From positions 1 through 52,025 of the forward strand of contig PXSZ01000070.1 in the NCBI GenBank assembly GCA_003023105.1: a stretch of DNA of 52,025 nt, written 5' to 3'. Each line of letters starts with the position of its first letter. Positions within the stretch are counted from its first letter, which is position 1. Position numbers and translations under genes: made by a program. Below are positions 32,489-40,978 of this stretch, piece after piece. Source of the DNA: Bacteroidetes bacterium QH_10_64_37 (GTDB lineage: Bacteria > Bacteroidota > Rhodothermia > Rhodothermales > Salinibacteraceae). Below the pieces are notes generated by a model. It searched no databases. It saw nothing but the letters and a program-made list of their open reading frames with translations, and was not told the origin of the DNA.

Positions 32489-32843
32489 CGGGGCGATGTG
32501 TGAGAGTGTACAAAATGAAGAAGTTTCCTCTCGGCTCTCTGCTCACGTCGACCGAATCGAACGGGGGGCGTGGGAGTGCGGGAGCTCGTGCCGTTTTGCT
32601 GAGCCGAAGCGCTCCATCATGGTCGGTGGTCGTTAGGAATTTCCGCCCGGATCGGTAACGGGTTCGCAACCATCGGGACGCCCCCGGCTCAATGGGCACG
32701 GTGCGCCGTACAGAAGGGGTCGAGAGGCGTTCCTCCGTGGCGATGTCGGGAGTCCTGACCGCGATAATCATCCATTTTACCGTAGTAAAGGCGTCCCGGC
32801 GGGACGCCTTTACCCCCTCCGACCCAAAACGTAGCCCCTCCAG
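32489..32843. other. Intergenic region upstream of the YdjM-like gene
   Basis: 355 bases with no gene seen. It serves divergent genes. A short purine-rich patch near 32562-32585 (GGGGGGCGTGGGAGTGCGGG type) resembles the CTCCC repeat family in reverse orientation, and a perfect palindrome lies at its 3' end. Confidence 0.4.
32785..32813. repeat. Perfect 13-bp inverted repeat upstream of the YdjM-like gene
   Basis: GTAAAGGCGTCCC (32785-32797), spacer GGC, GGGACGCCTTTAC (32801-32813). No T run follows on the plus strand (CCCCTCC follows), so it is not a standard terminator for either direction. It ends 30 bases before the start codon, fitting an operator or an mRNA leader hairpin. Confidence 0.7.
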
Positions 32844-33905
32844 ATGGACACTGTCACCCAAATCACGCTGGGCGCCGCGGTGGGCGAGGCCACGGCGGGC
32901 CGAGAGGCCGGTCGCAAGGCCCCGCTGTGGGGCGCCGCCTTCGGCCTGCTGCCGGACCTCGACGTGATCGGGAATCTGTTTCTGACCGAGGCGCAGGCCC
33001 TCACCTTCCACCGCAGCCTCACCCACTCCTTCGTCTTCATCGCCGTCGTGACCCCGCTGGCCGCGTACAGTCTTCGGCGTCTTCACACGGACGACGCAAC
33101 GTCTACTGGACGATGGGCCGCACTCGTCGCTGCTGTCCTCCTCACCCACGTGGGGCTCGACTGCCTCACGACGTACGGCACGCAGGTCTTCTGGCCGTTC
33201 AGCCACTACCCGGTGATCTACGGGACGATCTTCATCATCGATCCGTCGTACACGATCCCGCTGGCGGCCGGACTCTTGGTGTCGCTACAGTGGAATCCCA
33301 CCGACCGGGCGCGCCGATGGGCCAACTACGCGGGCCTGGCGCTGAGCTCGGCGTACCTTCTTTTCACCGTCGTCAACAAGCAGCACGTCAACCACGTCTT
33401 CGCGCAGAATCTCGCCTCAAAGCAGCCTCCGTCTGACCGATTCCTCACCACCCCTGCACCCTTCAATAACCTCCTATGGCGAGGCATCGCCGAGACCGAC
33501 GACGGCTTTTACGTGGGCTACTACTCGCTCCTGGATCCCAACCGTTCCATCGAGTTCCGCTACGTGGCGAAGCGCCACGACCTGCTGGGGGACGCTCGCG
33601 ATCATCCCATCGTGCAGCGGCTGCGTCGCTTCTCGCGGAGCTACTTCATCGTCCGACGCGGAGCCGACGGAACCCTTCTGCTCCACGACCTCCGCTTCGG
33701 ACGCAACGACCTGGGACTGACCCCGAACGGCGAGTATCTCTTCACGTATCGACTGCAGGAAGGGCCGGACGGGCGGATCGTGGGGATGCGCCACGTCGAG
33801 CCGCCGCTTCACCTCAACGGCCCCCTCCTTCGAAAATTTGCGGCCCGGATTTGGGGTCGTACCGCGAGCGCCCCCCTTCCCCAGATACAAAATCCAAGTA
33901 ACTGA
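32844..33905 (+). CDS. YdjM-like metal-dependent hydrolase-type membrane protein
   Basis: 353 residues. The N-terminal half has the YdjM/DUF457 pattern: MDTVTQITLGAAVGEA (DxxTH-like first helix), FGLLPDLDVIGN, TFHRSLTHSFVFI and LLTHVGLDCLTTYG, with conserved Asp and His residues placed in or near about four helices. The C-terminal half (about 195-335) is a soluble extension (GIAETDDGFYVGYYSLLDPN, SRSYFIVRRGADGTLLLHDL) also seen in longer homologues. E. coli YdjM is LexA-regulated; role here unknown. Confidence 0.85.
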   Translation: MDTVTQITLGAAVGEATAGREAGRKAPLWGAAFGLLPDLDVIGNLFLTEAQALTFHRSLTHSFVFIAVVTPLAAYSLRRLHTDDATSTGRWAALVAAVLLTHVGLDCLTTYGTQVFWPFSHYPVIYGTIFIIDPSYTIPLAAGLLVSLQWNPTDRARRWANYAGLALSSAYLLFTVVNKQHVNHVFAQNLASKQPPSDRFLTTPAPFNNLLWRGIAETDDGFYVGYYSLLDPNRSIEFRYVAKRHDLLGDARDHPIVQRLRRFSRSYFIVRRGADGTLLLHDLRFGRNDLGLTPNGEYLFTYRLQEGPDGRIVGMRHVEPPLHLNGPLLRKFAARIWGRTASAPLPQIQNPSN

Positions 33906-34014
33906 TATTTGTTTTCCTCCGTATAGGCCGGCTCAGAATTGATTCTTCCCCCTCCGGCTCAGTACCTTCAGGAGACTTTTCAACTCAAAAACCACCGCCT
34001 CCCTCCTCTCACTC

Positions 34015-34857
34015 ATGAATGATTTTTTATCCCAACTCGGCCTGAGTGCCGAGACGTTCTGGCTGATCGGCACGTACGTGCTGAACGCCGTCGCCTTCAT
34101 TGCCATCCTCATCGTGGGGTGGTACGTGGCCTCGTGGGTCCGAAACCTCATCCGAGGCGGGCTTGATCGGCCGAAGGTCGACGCCACCCTGACGAAGTTT
34201 GCGGGCAACTTTGCGTACTACGCCATCTTTCTGATGGCCATCCTGGCCGGCCTGGAAACGGCGGGCGTAGAAACTGCCAGCTTCGTTGCGGTCCTCGCCG
34301 CAGTTGGATTTGCGGTGGGCCTGGCCCTCCAGGGCACCCTTGCAAACTTTGCAGCGGGCGTCATGCTGCTCATCTTCCGGCCCTTCAAGATTGGCGATTA
34401 CGTTGAGGTGGCCGACGAGACGGGCTTCGTACGGGACATCTCTCTCTTCTTCACCCGCATCAACACGCGGGCCAACCGCCTCGTCATCGTCCCGAACGGA
34501 GACGTCTTCGGCTCGACCATCGAAAACATTTTCGCCTACGACGTTGTGCGCGTGGACTGCGAGGTGGGCACCGACTACCCCGCGGACATCGACGCTACGC
34601 GCGAGGTGCTCCTGGAGGCGGCCCGCAGCGTGGAGGGGCGCGTCGAAGAGAAGGGGGAGCAGGCCGCGCTGAAGGCCCTGGGCGGCTCGTCCATCAACTG
34701 GGAAGTGCGCGTCTGGGCCGAGACCGACGATTACTTCCGCCTCCGTCAGGAGCTGGTCCGGCAGGTGAAGTACAAGCTGGACGAGGCCGAGATCGGCATC
34801 CCGTACCCGCAAATGGACGTGCACCTCGACGAGCTGAACGGCGAAGCCGAGGCATAA
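34015..34857 (+). CDS. Small-conductance mechanosensitive channel (MscS family)
   Basis: 280 residues. Three helices (about 15-40, 62-82 and 88-120) precede the beta domain; the pore helix carries GFAVGLALQGTLANFAAG and the beta entrance FRPFKIGDYVEV, both canonical. The C-terminal alpha/beta cage (about 180-275) includes EVRVWAETDDYFRLRQEL and GIPYPQMDVHL. Length is near E. coli MscS (286). It releases solutes on hypo-osmotic shock, a basic need in a halophile. Confidence 0.95.
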   Translation: MNDFLSQLGLSAETFWLIGTYVLNAVAFIAILIVGWYVASWVRNLIRGGLDRPKVDATLTKFAGNFAYYAIFLMAILAGLETAGVETASFVAVLAAVGFAVGLALQGTLANFAAGVMLLIFRPFKIGDYVEVADETGFVRDISLFFTRINTRANRLVIVPNGDVFGSTIENIFAYDVVRVDCEVGTDYPADIDATREVLLEAARSVEGRVEEKGEQAALKALGGSSINWEVRVWAETDDYFRLRQELVRQVKYKLDEAEIGIPYPQMDVHLDELNGEAEA

Positions 34858-34987
34858 CGCGGGAACCAGCGATTGGTCGTGTGTCCTTTCCGGAAAGCAA
34901 CGGCCTGCAAGGAACGTGCGGGGAGCCGTGGTTTTTGGAGTACCTGAACCCCCTCATCACCCCTCTCATCACACGACCTCCAACACT

Positions 34988-35413
34988 ATGCCTACACGCT
35001 CTGCAGACGCTACGTGGGAAGGCAATCTGCCCGACGGAAACGGCACCATGGCGCTGAAGAGCGGCGCCTACGAAGGTGCGTATTCGTTTCGCTCTCGCTT
35101 CGAGGACGGCGCTGGGTCGAACCCGGAGGAACTGATCGCAGCCGCGCACGCCGGTTGCTACTCCATGGCCTTCGCCAACGTGCTGGACGAGGCGGGGTAC
35201 GATCCTGAATCGGTCCACACCACGGCGGACGTCACGCTCCAGACGCTCGAGGACGGGCCCGCCATCACCAAGATCCACTTGACCACGGAGGCCGCCGTCC
35301 CCGACATCGACGACGAGACGTTCCAGGAGCACGCCGAGGCGGCCAAGTCCGGCTGCCCGGTGTCGAAGGCCCTCGCCGGCGTCGAAATCACCCTCGACGC
35401 AAGCCTCGCGTAG
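34988..35413 (+). CDS. OsmC family peroxiredoxin
   Basis: 141 residues. The two redox Cys are present: AAAHAGCYSMAFANVL (~58) and AAKSGCPVSKALAG (~123), with the conserved Arg in YSFRSRFEDGAGSNPEELI. The layout fits the OsmC subgroup, which reduces organic hydroperoxides using dihydrolipoyl or similar thiols. Cytoplasmic. It is convergent with the quinone oxidoreductase and shares a hairpin with it. Confidence 0.92.
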   Translation: MPTRSADATWEGNLPDGNGTMALKSGAYEGAYSFRSRFEDGAGSNPEELIAAAHAGCYSMAFANVLDEAGYDPESVHTTADVTLQTLEDGPAITKIHLTTEAAVPDIDDETFQEHAEAAKSGCPVSKALAGVEITLDASLA

Positions 35414-35443
35414 CCGGCACTCATTTCGAAACACGGACAACCT

Positions 35444-35475
35444 CGCCCCGGGTCTTCGCGTGAGGGACCGGGGCG
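35444..35475. terminator. Hairpin terminator between convergent genes
   Basis: CGCCCCGGGTC (35444-35454) pairs with GACCGGGGCG (35466-35475) with one bulged G. It lies in the 75-base gap between the OsmC stop and the oxidoreductase stop. Only short T-rich tracts follow, so termination may be weak or Rho-assisted. Confidence 0.55.
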
Positions 35476-35488
35476 TTGGTCTGGCGGG

Positions 35489-36472
35489 CTACGAGATGAC
35501 CTGCAGGACGATCTTGCCGGCGTTCTCGTTGTGTTCCATGCGGCGGTGCGCGTCGGCCACCTCGGTCCAGTCGTAGGTCGAATCGATGACCGGTCGGAGC
35601 TGCTCGTCCACAAACTTCGGCAGCACGTCGCTGGCAAACTCCTGGGTGAGCTGGATTTTGTAGTCGAGGCTGCGGTTGCGCAGGGTGGAGGTGAGGAGGT
35701 GGGCCCGTTTGGCCATCAGGTCGCGCAGGTGGACCTCCTCCACGGTACTGCCGCCCAGGGTGGCAAGCTGGATCACGCGGCCGTCCATGGCCAGCGACGC
35801 GACGTTCCGGTGAAAGTAGGGCGCCCCGATGAAGTCGATAATGATGTGGGCCCCCTCTCCATCCGTGAGGGCGCCAATGCGGTCAGCGAAGTCTTCCGAC
35901 TCGTAGTCGATGGTCGCCTCTGCCCCGAGCCTACGGCACACGTCGTGCTTCGGGGCCGAGGCGGTGACGTACGGAATCGCACCGGCGTCTGCCGCGAGCT
36001 GGATCGCTGCGGTGCCTACGCCGCTGGCCCCGGCGTGGATGAGCACCGTGTGACTGCTCTGCACTCCGCCCAGCCAGTGCAGGGCCTGATAGGCCGTCAG
36101 GAATACCTCGGGGAGGGCGGCGGCCTCCTGCATCGAGAGGCCCGGGGGGATGGCCATGAGCAGGTCTTTGTGGACGACCACCTGTTCGGCGTAGCCGCCT
36201 CCGGCGAGCAGGCTGAACACCCGGTCGCCCTCGTGCCAATCGATGACGCCGTCGCCGACCTCCTCCACGACGCCGGCCATCTCAAGACCGAGAATGGGAG
36301 AGGCCCCTTCGGGCGGCGGGTAGTGGCCGCGACGCTGGAACGTGTCGGCGCGGTTGAGGGCCGTGGCGTGCACCGCGACGCGCACTTCGTCGGGGCCGGG
36401 CGCCGGGGTGGGCACCTCGCCGATGGTCATGTGCTCGGGATCGCCTTCTTTGGGGACGCGGACGGCGCGCAT
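35489..36472 (-). CDS. NAD(P)H quinone oxidoreductase (zinc-free MDR, PIG3-like)
   Basis: 327 residues. Medium-chain dehydrogenase/reductase fold: N-terminal GroES-like domain with VHATALNRADTFQRRGHYPP and GLEMAGVVEEVGDGV, and the Rossmann domain with HAGASGVGTAAIQLAADAGA (a variant of the GxGxxG turn). No catalytic-zinc Cys and His ligands are present, placing it in the quinone oxidoreductase group. PIG3-type ends (LTSTLRNRSLDYKIQLTQEF) agree. Soluble, probably reduces quinones or enones. ATG at 36472. Confidence 0.9.
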   Translation of the reverse strand: MRAVRVPKEGDPEHMTIGEVPTPAPGPDEVRVAVHATALNRADTFQRRGHYPPPEGASPILGLEMAGVVEEVGDGVIDWHEGDRVFSLLAGGGYAEQVVVHKDLLMAIPPGLSMQEAAALPEVFLTAYQALHWLGGVQSSHTVLIHAGASGVGTAAIQLAADAGAIPYVTASAPKHDVCRRLGAEATIDYESEDFADRIGALTDGEGAHIIIDFIGAPYFHRNVASLAMDGRVIQLATLGGSTVEEVHLRDLMAKRAHLLTSTLRNRSLDYKIQLTQEFASDVLPKFVDEQLRPVIDSTYDWTEVADAHRRMEHNENAGKIVLQVIS

Positions 36473-36548
36473 GCGTGAGCTGAAAATTGTATGAGAACGA
36501 AAGACGTGGACTTGCCCCTTCCCCTCTGGACATGATGCAGTCGCAAGT

Positions 36549-36881
36549 TCACACGGGGGCGGCTGCCGGTGGGGTTTCTCTTCGTCGACCCGATGAATAC
36601 GGCCGCGTGTCATCGACCAGCTGCAGAACGGAGTCCGCAGGGACCTCATGCTCGCGGTCGTGCAAGTCCTCCTGCGCCTTCTGATGAGAGCGCTGGGCTT
36701 CCTCGAGCGTCATGAGGTCTCGGGTCATGTACCCACGGAGGACGCTCCGGAACTCCGACCGCCACAGGTGGGGGACCGCCCAATCGGCATCCCGTTCTCG
36801 CGCAGCTCGGGCCGCCGCCGGACGATCTGCCGTCATCTGAAGCCAGAAATAGCTGACCACGTCCGTATCGACGACAATCAT
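36549..36881 (-). pseudogene. PIN-domain toxin (VapC-like), truncated at the C-terminus
   Basis: 110 residues. The N-terminal part is a standard PIN domain: MIVVDTDVVSYFWL with the first Asp, and WAVPHLWRSEFRSVLRGYM with the conserved Glu. Complete VapC proteins (about 135 residues) have a SAYDCEFVALA-type segment with further acidic residues after VLQLV; here that is replaced by DDTRPYSSGRRRETPPAAAPV. Without it the active site lacks one or two metal-binding Asp residues, so the toxin is probably inactive. Start overlaps the antitoxin stop by four bases (ATGA). Confidence 0.65.
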
Positions 36882-37114
36882 TCGCGGCCTTCCTTCTTTG
36901 ATTCATTTACGATGTCGGGGAAGGTCTTTCCAATGTCCCGGTTGAGCGCCTCTGCCTCGGCAATAGCGGCGTCGGCGTCGCGGCGGGTGGGGCAGAGGGC
37001 CTGCTCCAGGATCCAGATCGCCTCGCTGTTCATGCTGCGGCGGTGCCGCTCGGCCTGCTGCTTGAGGCGACGGTGCACCTCCTCGGGAACGTTCTTGAGC
37101 GTAAGATTTGGCAT
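36878..37114 (-). CDS. VapB/FitA-type ribbon-helix-helix antitoxin
   Basis: 78 residues. The N-terminus MPNLTLKNVPEEVHRRLKQQ followed by RSMNSEAIWILEQAL is the ribbon-helix-helix of FitA-like antitoxins (LT(I/L)(K/R)N(V/L)P ... R.LK..A..H.RS...E). The C-terminal helical tail would bind the PIN toxin. ATG at 37114 chosen because it begins the beta strand; four bases overlap with the toxin start. It is translationally coupled to a broken toxin, so it may persist as an orphan regulator. Confidence 0.85.
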   Translation of the reverse strand: MPNLTLKNVPEEVHRRLKQQAERHRRSMNSEAIWILEQALCPTRRDADAAIAEAEALNRDIGKTFPDIVNESKKEGRE

Positions 37115-37297
37115 GGGAGACCGTCCGGTTGTGCTCCGGTACCAAAATGGAACTGATTGCACGACCGCATTCGGAGGGCGGTTTCGCGCCCCCGGCCTGG
37201 ACAGCTCACGCCTGAAGAGCCGCCCTCCCTACGAAGGCCCACGCGGAGGATCGTCTCCCACCTCGACACAACTGCGCCTCCACACCTCCACGCCCGC

Positions 37298-37798
37298 TTA
37301 CACCATGTAGTCGTCGGTCGGCACGTCGAGGAAGTCCATCAGCCAGTCGAGCGCCCAGGTCTGGTTGTCCTTGCCGCTCCACTCGTAGTCGTGCTGCACC
37401 TCGTCGGCCACCGCGGTCCAGTCGACGGTCCAGTCCCTGTAGACGTGAAAGGAAAACTGGCTCACGTCGGTCTCGAAATAGACGCATCCCTCCTTGGGGT
37501 CGTAGATGGAGGTGGCAGTGTCGTCCGTGCGGGCCTGCTCGGCGGCCAGCACCACGAGGGGCACCTTGAAGCGGTAGTCCATCTCGTGGACGCGCTTCGC
37601 CTCGCTGTTGAGGAAGTTGGCCAGGACGACGCATCCGTCGCCGTGCTCCAGTGCCGCCTGCGCCGCGTCGCGGGTCGACGGCTCCGCGTCGATGGTGTCG
37701 AGGGCCGCCTCCACCAGCGGCCACACCGCCACGGGCTCAGGCTCGTCGGTGGCGTCTTCTTCACGGGGGATGGTAACGGTGCGATTCTCGATGTCCAC
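37298..37798 (-). CDS. Acidic protein of unknown function
   Basis: 166 residues from a GTG at 37798. Helical N-terminal half (EPVAVWPLVEAALDTIDAEP; TRDAAQAALEHGDGCVVLAN), then FLNSEAKRVHEMDYRFKVPL and a mixed C-terminal part with many Trp and Asp residues (YRDWTVDWTAVADEVQHDYE; DNQTWALDWLMDFL). I recognise no family. No ATG exists near the likely N-terminus; another GTG at 37897 is in frame, so the start is uncertain. Confidence 0.5.
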   Translation of the reverse strand: MDIENRTVTIPREEDATDEPEPVAVWPLVEAALDTIDAEPSTRDAAQAALEHGDGCVVLANFLNSEAKRVHEMDYRFKVPLVVLAAEQARTDDTATSIYDPKEGCVYFETDVSQFSFHVYRDWTVDWTAVADEVQHDYEWSGKDNQTWALDWLMDFLDVPTDDYMV

Positions 37799-37990
37799 AG
37801 GACTGATTGGATCGGTGGGTGAAAAACGTCGAACGGATGAGGCACCGCCAAGTGACGGCACCCGGCTGTAATATGCACGCCTCGCCCAAAAGATCACCCC
37901 CCTCGGAGAACAAACAAAACGCAGCCGTACTCGCCACGAGGAGGATCAGGAGGAGACGACTCGTCATGGGCGGCGGGGGCAGTCGATCGG

Positions 37991-39679
37991 CTATTCTGCG
38001 CGGTGCATCGACAACTCCGCGAGGAGCCCGGTATTGGGATCAAGGGTGACGGAAGAGGGGGCTTGTGCACACTCCACACGGGTCTGCTCCTCCTGATCGC
38101 GCAGAAAGAGGGTCGTCGTGTGCCTCGGCTTGTCGCCGAAGGCAATCTCCACCGGCACGTGGAAGGGAGGCTCGGCCTGCGTCTGCCGCAGCGTCAGGAC
38201 GCACTCGCCCGACGCCTCGTCGTAGTGCCACGTGCCCTCGATGACCGGGTGGCCGGGGCGGCGCGTCCACTGCTCGAAAAACCGCTTCAGGTTCTGCCCC
38301 GACACGTCCTCCATCACGGCCCGGAAGTCGCGGGTGCTTGCATTCTGATTGCGATAGCGCTCGTAGTAGGCCCGCAGGCCCTCCCAGAACGTGTCGGTGC
38401 CCACCTCGCGGCGCAGCATGTGCAGCACCCAGGCGCCCTTCTGGTAGGGATTCGTGTTGAGGAGCGCGGTCGGGTCGCTGAACGTGGTGTCCACGAGCGG
38501 CACGTCCGGATTTTTCTCGTGGAACCGCACGACCTGCTGCCGGGCATTGGTCATGTAGCGCGTAAGTGCCGCATCGCCGCGGGCGTGCTCCAGGTAAAGC
38601 CCAGTGAGGTACGTCGCAAAGCCTTCGCTGAGCCAGAGGTGGGGCCAGTCGGCCTCGGTGACGGTGTTGCCGTACCACTGATGCGCAATCTCGTGGGCGA
38701 GCAGGGACGTGTCGTCCTCCCCATCGGCCACGGCCTGTTCGCTGTAGAAGATGGCCGCCGCGTTCTCCATGCCGCCGTAGCGGGTGGTCGACTGCACGTT
38801 GGCGAGCTTCTCGTACGGATACGGTCCCAGGTTTTTCTCGAAGAAGCGGAGGATCGGCGGAGCCTGCCCCAGGTCCTTGAAGCCGACGCTCCGGGTTTCG
38901 GAGTAGACCCAGCTCTGCACAGGCACGCCGTCCACGGTGCCCGACGTGTCGACCGCAAAGTCGGACACACCGATGACCATCACCTTCGTCGGGAGCGGCA
39001 CGTCGGTGCGCCAGTGCGTGTACCGCAGGTCGCCGCTCGTGGAGTCGCTCACCAGCGCCCCATTGCTCACAACGTCGTACGTCGCCGGTGCCGTGACGCG
39101 GAACTCGACGGTCGCCTTGTCGGCCGGGTGGTCCTCCACGGGCAGCCAATGACGCGCCCGGTTGGGCCAGTTGTCGCCGAAGAAGGTGCGGTCCCCGTAC
39201 TGGTTGGTGCCGATGATGAGGCCGTCGGCGGGGATGCCCGCGTAGCGGATGCGGTAGGTGTGCACGTTCCCGGCCTTGAAGCCGGACGGGGACGCGATCC
39301 GCAGGATGTCGTTGACGTGACGGTACGGCACTGCCTGCCCGTCCTCCGACACCGACCTGACCCGCATGCCGGGGACCGGAGACGCGCTCGACGTTCGTCC
39401 CTGATCACGACCGATGAGGTCGAGCCGCGCGGCCGTCAGCGTGTCAGTCGTCACGCGGAGGCGTACGGTGGCGGTCCCCTCGATGCGATCCGTCGTGTCG
39501 GAGAGGGTGAGGGCAAAGTCGTAGTCCAGCACATTGATGCCGGGCTGCGGCTTCGCAGCAGGACCGCGAGCAGGCTGGGCGGTGGCCACGCCCGCGAGGA
39601 AGACGCCCGCCAGGAACAGGACGCTTCCCCCAGTCCCCAGGAGAAGCGCTCGCCACCGGAAACAAGCTCTCATGATCAT
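37991..39679 (-). CDS. M1 family aminopeptidase, secreted
   Basis: 562 residues. Signal peptide about 1-35 (ALLLGTGGSVLFLAGVFLAG then VATAQ). The M1 substrate motif is here RYGGMENAAAIFYSEQA (GxMEN at ~305) and the zinc motif is LLAHEIAHQWYGNTVTEADW (HExxH at ~330) with the third ligand Glu in WLSEGFATYL ~19 residues later. A short M1 protein without the large C-terminal ARM domain of PepN, typical of Bacteroidota exported peptidases. It should cleave N-terminal residues in the periplasm. Confidence 0.92.
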   Translation of the reverse strand: MIMRACFRWRALLLGTGGSVLFLAGVFLAGVATAQPARGPAAKPQPGINVLDYDFALTLSDTTDRIEGTATVRLRVTTDTLTAARLDLIGRDQGRTSSASPVPGMRVRSVSEDGQAVPYRHVNDILRIASPSGFKAGNVHTYRIRYAGIPADGLIIGTNQYGDRTFFGDNWPNRARHWLPVEDHPADKATVEFRVTAPATYDVVSNGALVSDSTSGDLRYTHWRTDVPLPTKVMVIGVSDFAVDTSGTVDGVPVQSWVYSETRSVGFKDLGQAPPILRFFEKNLGPYPYEKLANVQSTTRYGGMENAAAIFYSEQAVADGEDDTSLLAHEIAHQWYGNTVTEADWPHLWLSEGFATYLTGLYLEHARGDAALTRYMTNARQQVVRFHEKNPDVPLVDTTFSDPTALLNTNPYQKGAWVLHMLRREVGTDTFWEGLRAYYERYRNQNASTRDFRAVMEDVSGQNLKRFFEQWTRRPGHPVIEGTWHYDEASGECVLTLRQTQAEPPFHVPVEIAFGDKPRHTTTLFLRDQEEQTRVECAQAPSSVTLDPNTGLLAELSMHRAE

Positions 39680-39981
39680 GACCTCAGGCTGGTGAGGCGT
39701 CTACGCATCGATCCGTACTGGGTATTTCGGATTGCGGAACTCAGGTTGTGCCCGACCGAATGGACACGGGGAGGAGGGAAACGCGGAGACGCGGAGAGGA
39801 TTTTGTTTCATTGTGTCGCTCTTTCTCCGCGTCCCCGCGTCGGTTCGAACGGAAGACCCACGCAAAAGGCCACAACTTGGGCTGCGGAATGCACGGGGTC
39901 AACGTGAAATACGCAATACGCCCTTTCGCCGGAGCTCTCCCGCATCGGGCAACGCAGTACGGCTGACAGCGGACACCTCGC
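39680..39981. other. Intergenic region between peptidase and lipoprotein genes
   Basis: 302 bases with no gene seen. Notable are an imperfect inverted repeat of ACGCGGAGACGCGGAGA type (next entry) and a direct repeat AATACGCAATACGC near 39912-39925. Confidence 0.4.
39781..39841. repeat. Inverted repeat built from ACGCGGAG units
   Basis: The left arm starts ACGCGGAGACGCGGAGA (39781); the right arm reads TCTCCGCGTCCCCGCGT (39824-39840), complementary with one mismatch. The loop is AT-rich (ATTTTGTTTCATTGTG). It resembles the short ACGCGGAG-type simple repeats scattered in many bacterial genomes. Confidence 0.55.
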
Positions 39982-40815
39982 CTACGCCTCGCCGCCATTG
40001 CCTCCATTCCCGGCCTCAACGGTAATCTCTCGGGTCGTGTCGTTGAACGGTCCCGGCACCACGTTTCCGTCGCTTCCGATGAGTTGCAGATTCACCTCGT
40101 ACGTGCCGGATTCAAGCCCAGTCACGAACGCTGGGGCCCACTCCGTGAGCGTCGTGGACACCACCTCGTTGCCCTGCTCGTCGGTGATGGTGTACCGGGC
40201 CTCGTAGGTGCCCTGGCTCAACTCCACATTGTGCAGGTAGAAATCGAGCATAATCCGCTCGGCACCGGCGCCGCTGTAGGTCCCCTTGGGCCGGCTATAG
40301 ATGATGGCCGGCTCATTCGGGCTGAGCATGAACTCTCCGGAGTCCGCCTGCACGTAGAAGTTCACCAGGTCATACGCGTCTCGGCCCTTCACGCTCTCGT
40401 GGTACGACCGACTCGGAAAGGCCACGACGGTGTGGGCGCCCGGCTCCAGGGTCTCAATGTCAAAGGGCGTCCCCGCCTCATAGTTGGCCATATAGGGTTG
40501 ATTGTCTACGATGACGTGGAAGTGCTGGCCGTTGGTGGAGTTGGCAATCTGCTCTGCGCGCTCCGTCTCGGTCTGGACCCCTGTCTCGAAGCTGTTGGCC
40601 TCTACCGTGACGTCGACGCCGGCACTGTCCACGACCGCAGTGTCGGCAGGGGCCGTAATCTGAGCCGACGCGCCTTCAATGGGGGTCGACCGTTCGCCCT
40701 TCACAATCTGAACGTCTCCGCCCCCATCTTCTCCCCCTCCCCCACAGCCGGCAAGGAAGAGAAGACTAAAGAGGACCGCGAGCGATGTCGACTGGAGGAT
40801 TCGGACTCGAAGCAT
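39982..40815 (-). CDS. Lipoprotein of unknown function with beta-sandwich domains
   Basis: 277 residues. Lipoprotein signal with lipobox FLAGC (Cys ~24) followed by a Gly/Asp-rich spacer. Body: a strand-rich region with QHFHVIVDNQPYMANYEAGT (~95-120, a pattern found in DUF4399-like periplasmic proteins with FHVIVD...) and HTVVAFPSRSYHESVKG, then a second beta unit ending FVTGLESGTYEVNLQLIGSD (~230). Function unknown; surface or periplasmic. ATG at 40815. Confidence 0.7.
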   Translation of the reverse strand: MLRVRILQSTSLAVLFSLLFLAGCGGGGEDGGGDVQIVKGERSTPIEGASAQITAPADTAVVDSAGVDVTVEANSFETGVQTETERAEQIANSTNGQHFHVIVDNQPYMANYEAGTPFDIETLEPGAHTVVAFPSRSYHESVKGRDAYDLVNFYVQADSGEFMLSPNEPAIIYSRPKGTYSGAGAERIMLDFYLHNVELSQGTYEARYTITDEQGNEVVSTTLTEWAPAFVTGLESGTYEVNLQLIGSDGNVVPGPFNDTTREITVEAGNGGNGGEA

Positions 40816-40978
40816 GGGAATCTGAAGCGTATTTGTGGCAGTGTAGGGAAGAACCTGCAAGGACCGCAACGGCTTCACACTCGCGGCCCCCCAGGAATGA
40901 TGGGCGGAGTAAGAATAGGCAGCAGGGACCTGTCTGTCAACGACATCGCCCTCGAGCATTGAGCATGGAGGATTCCCG

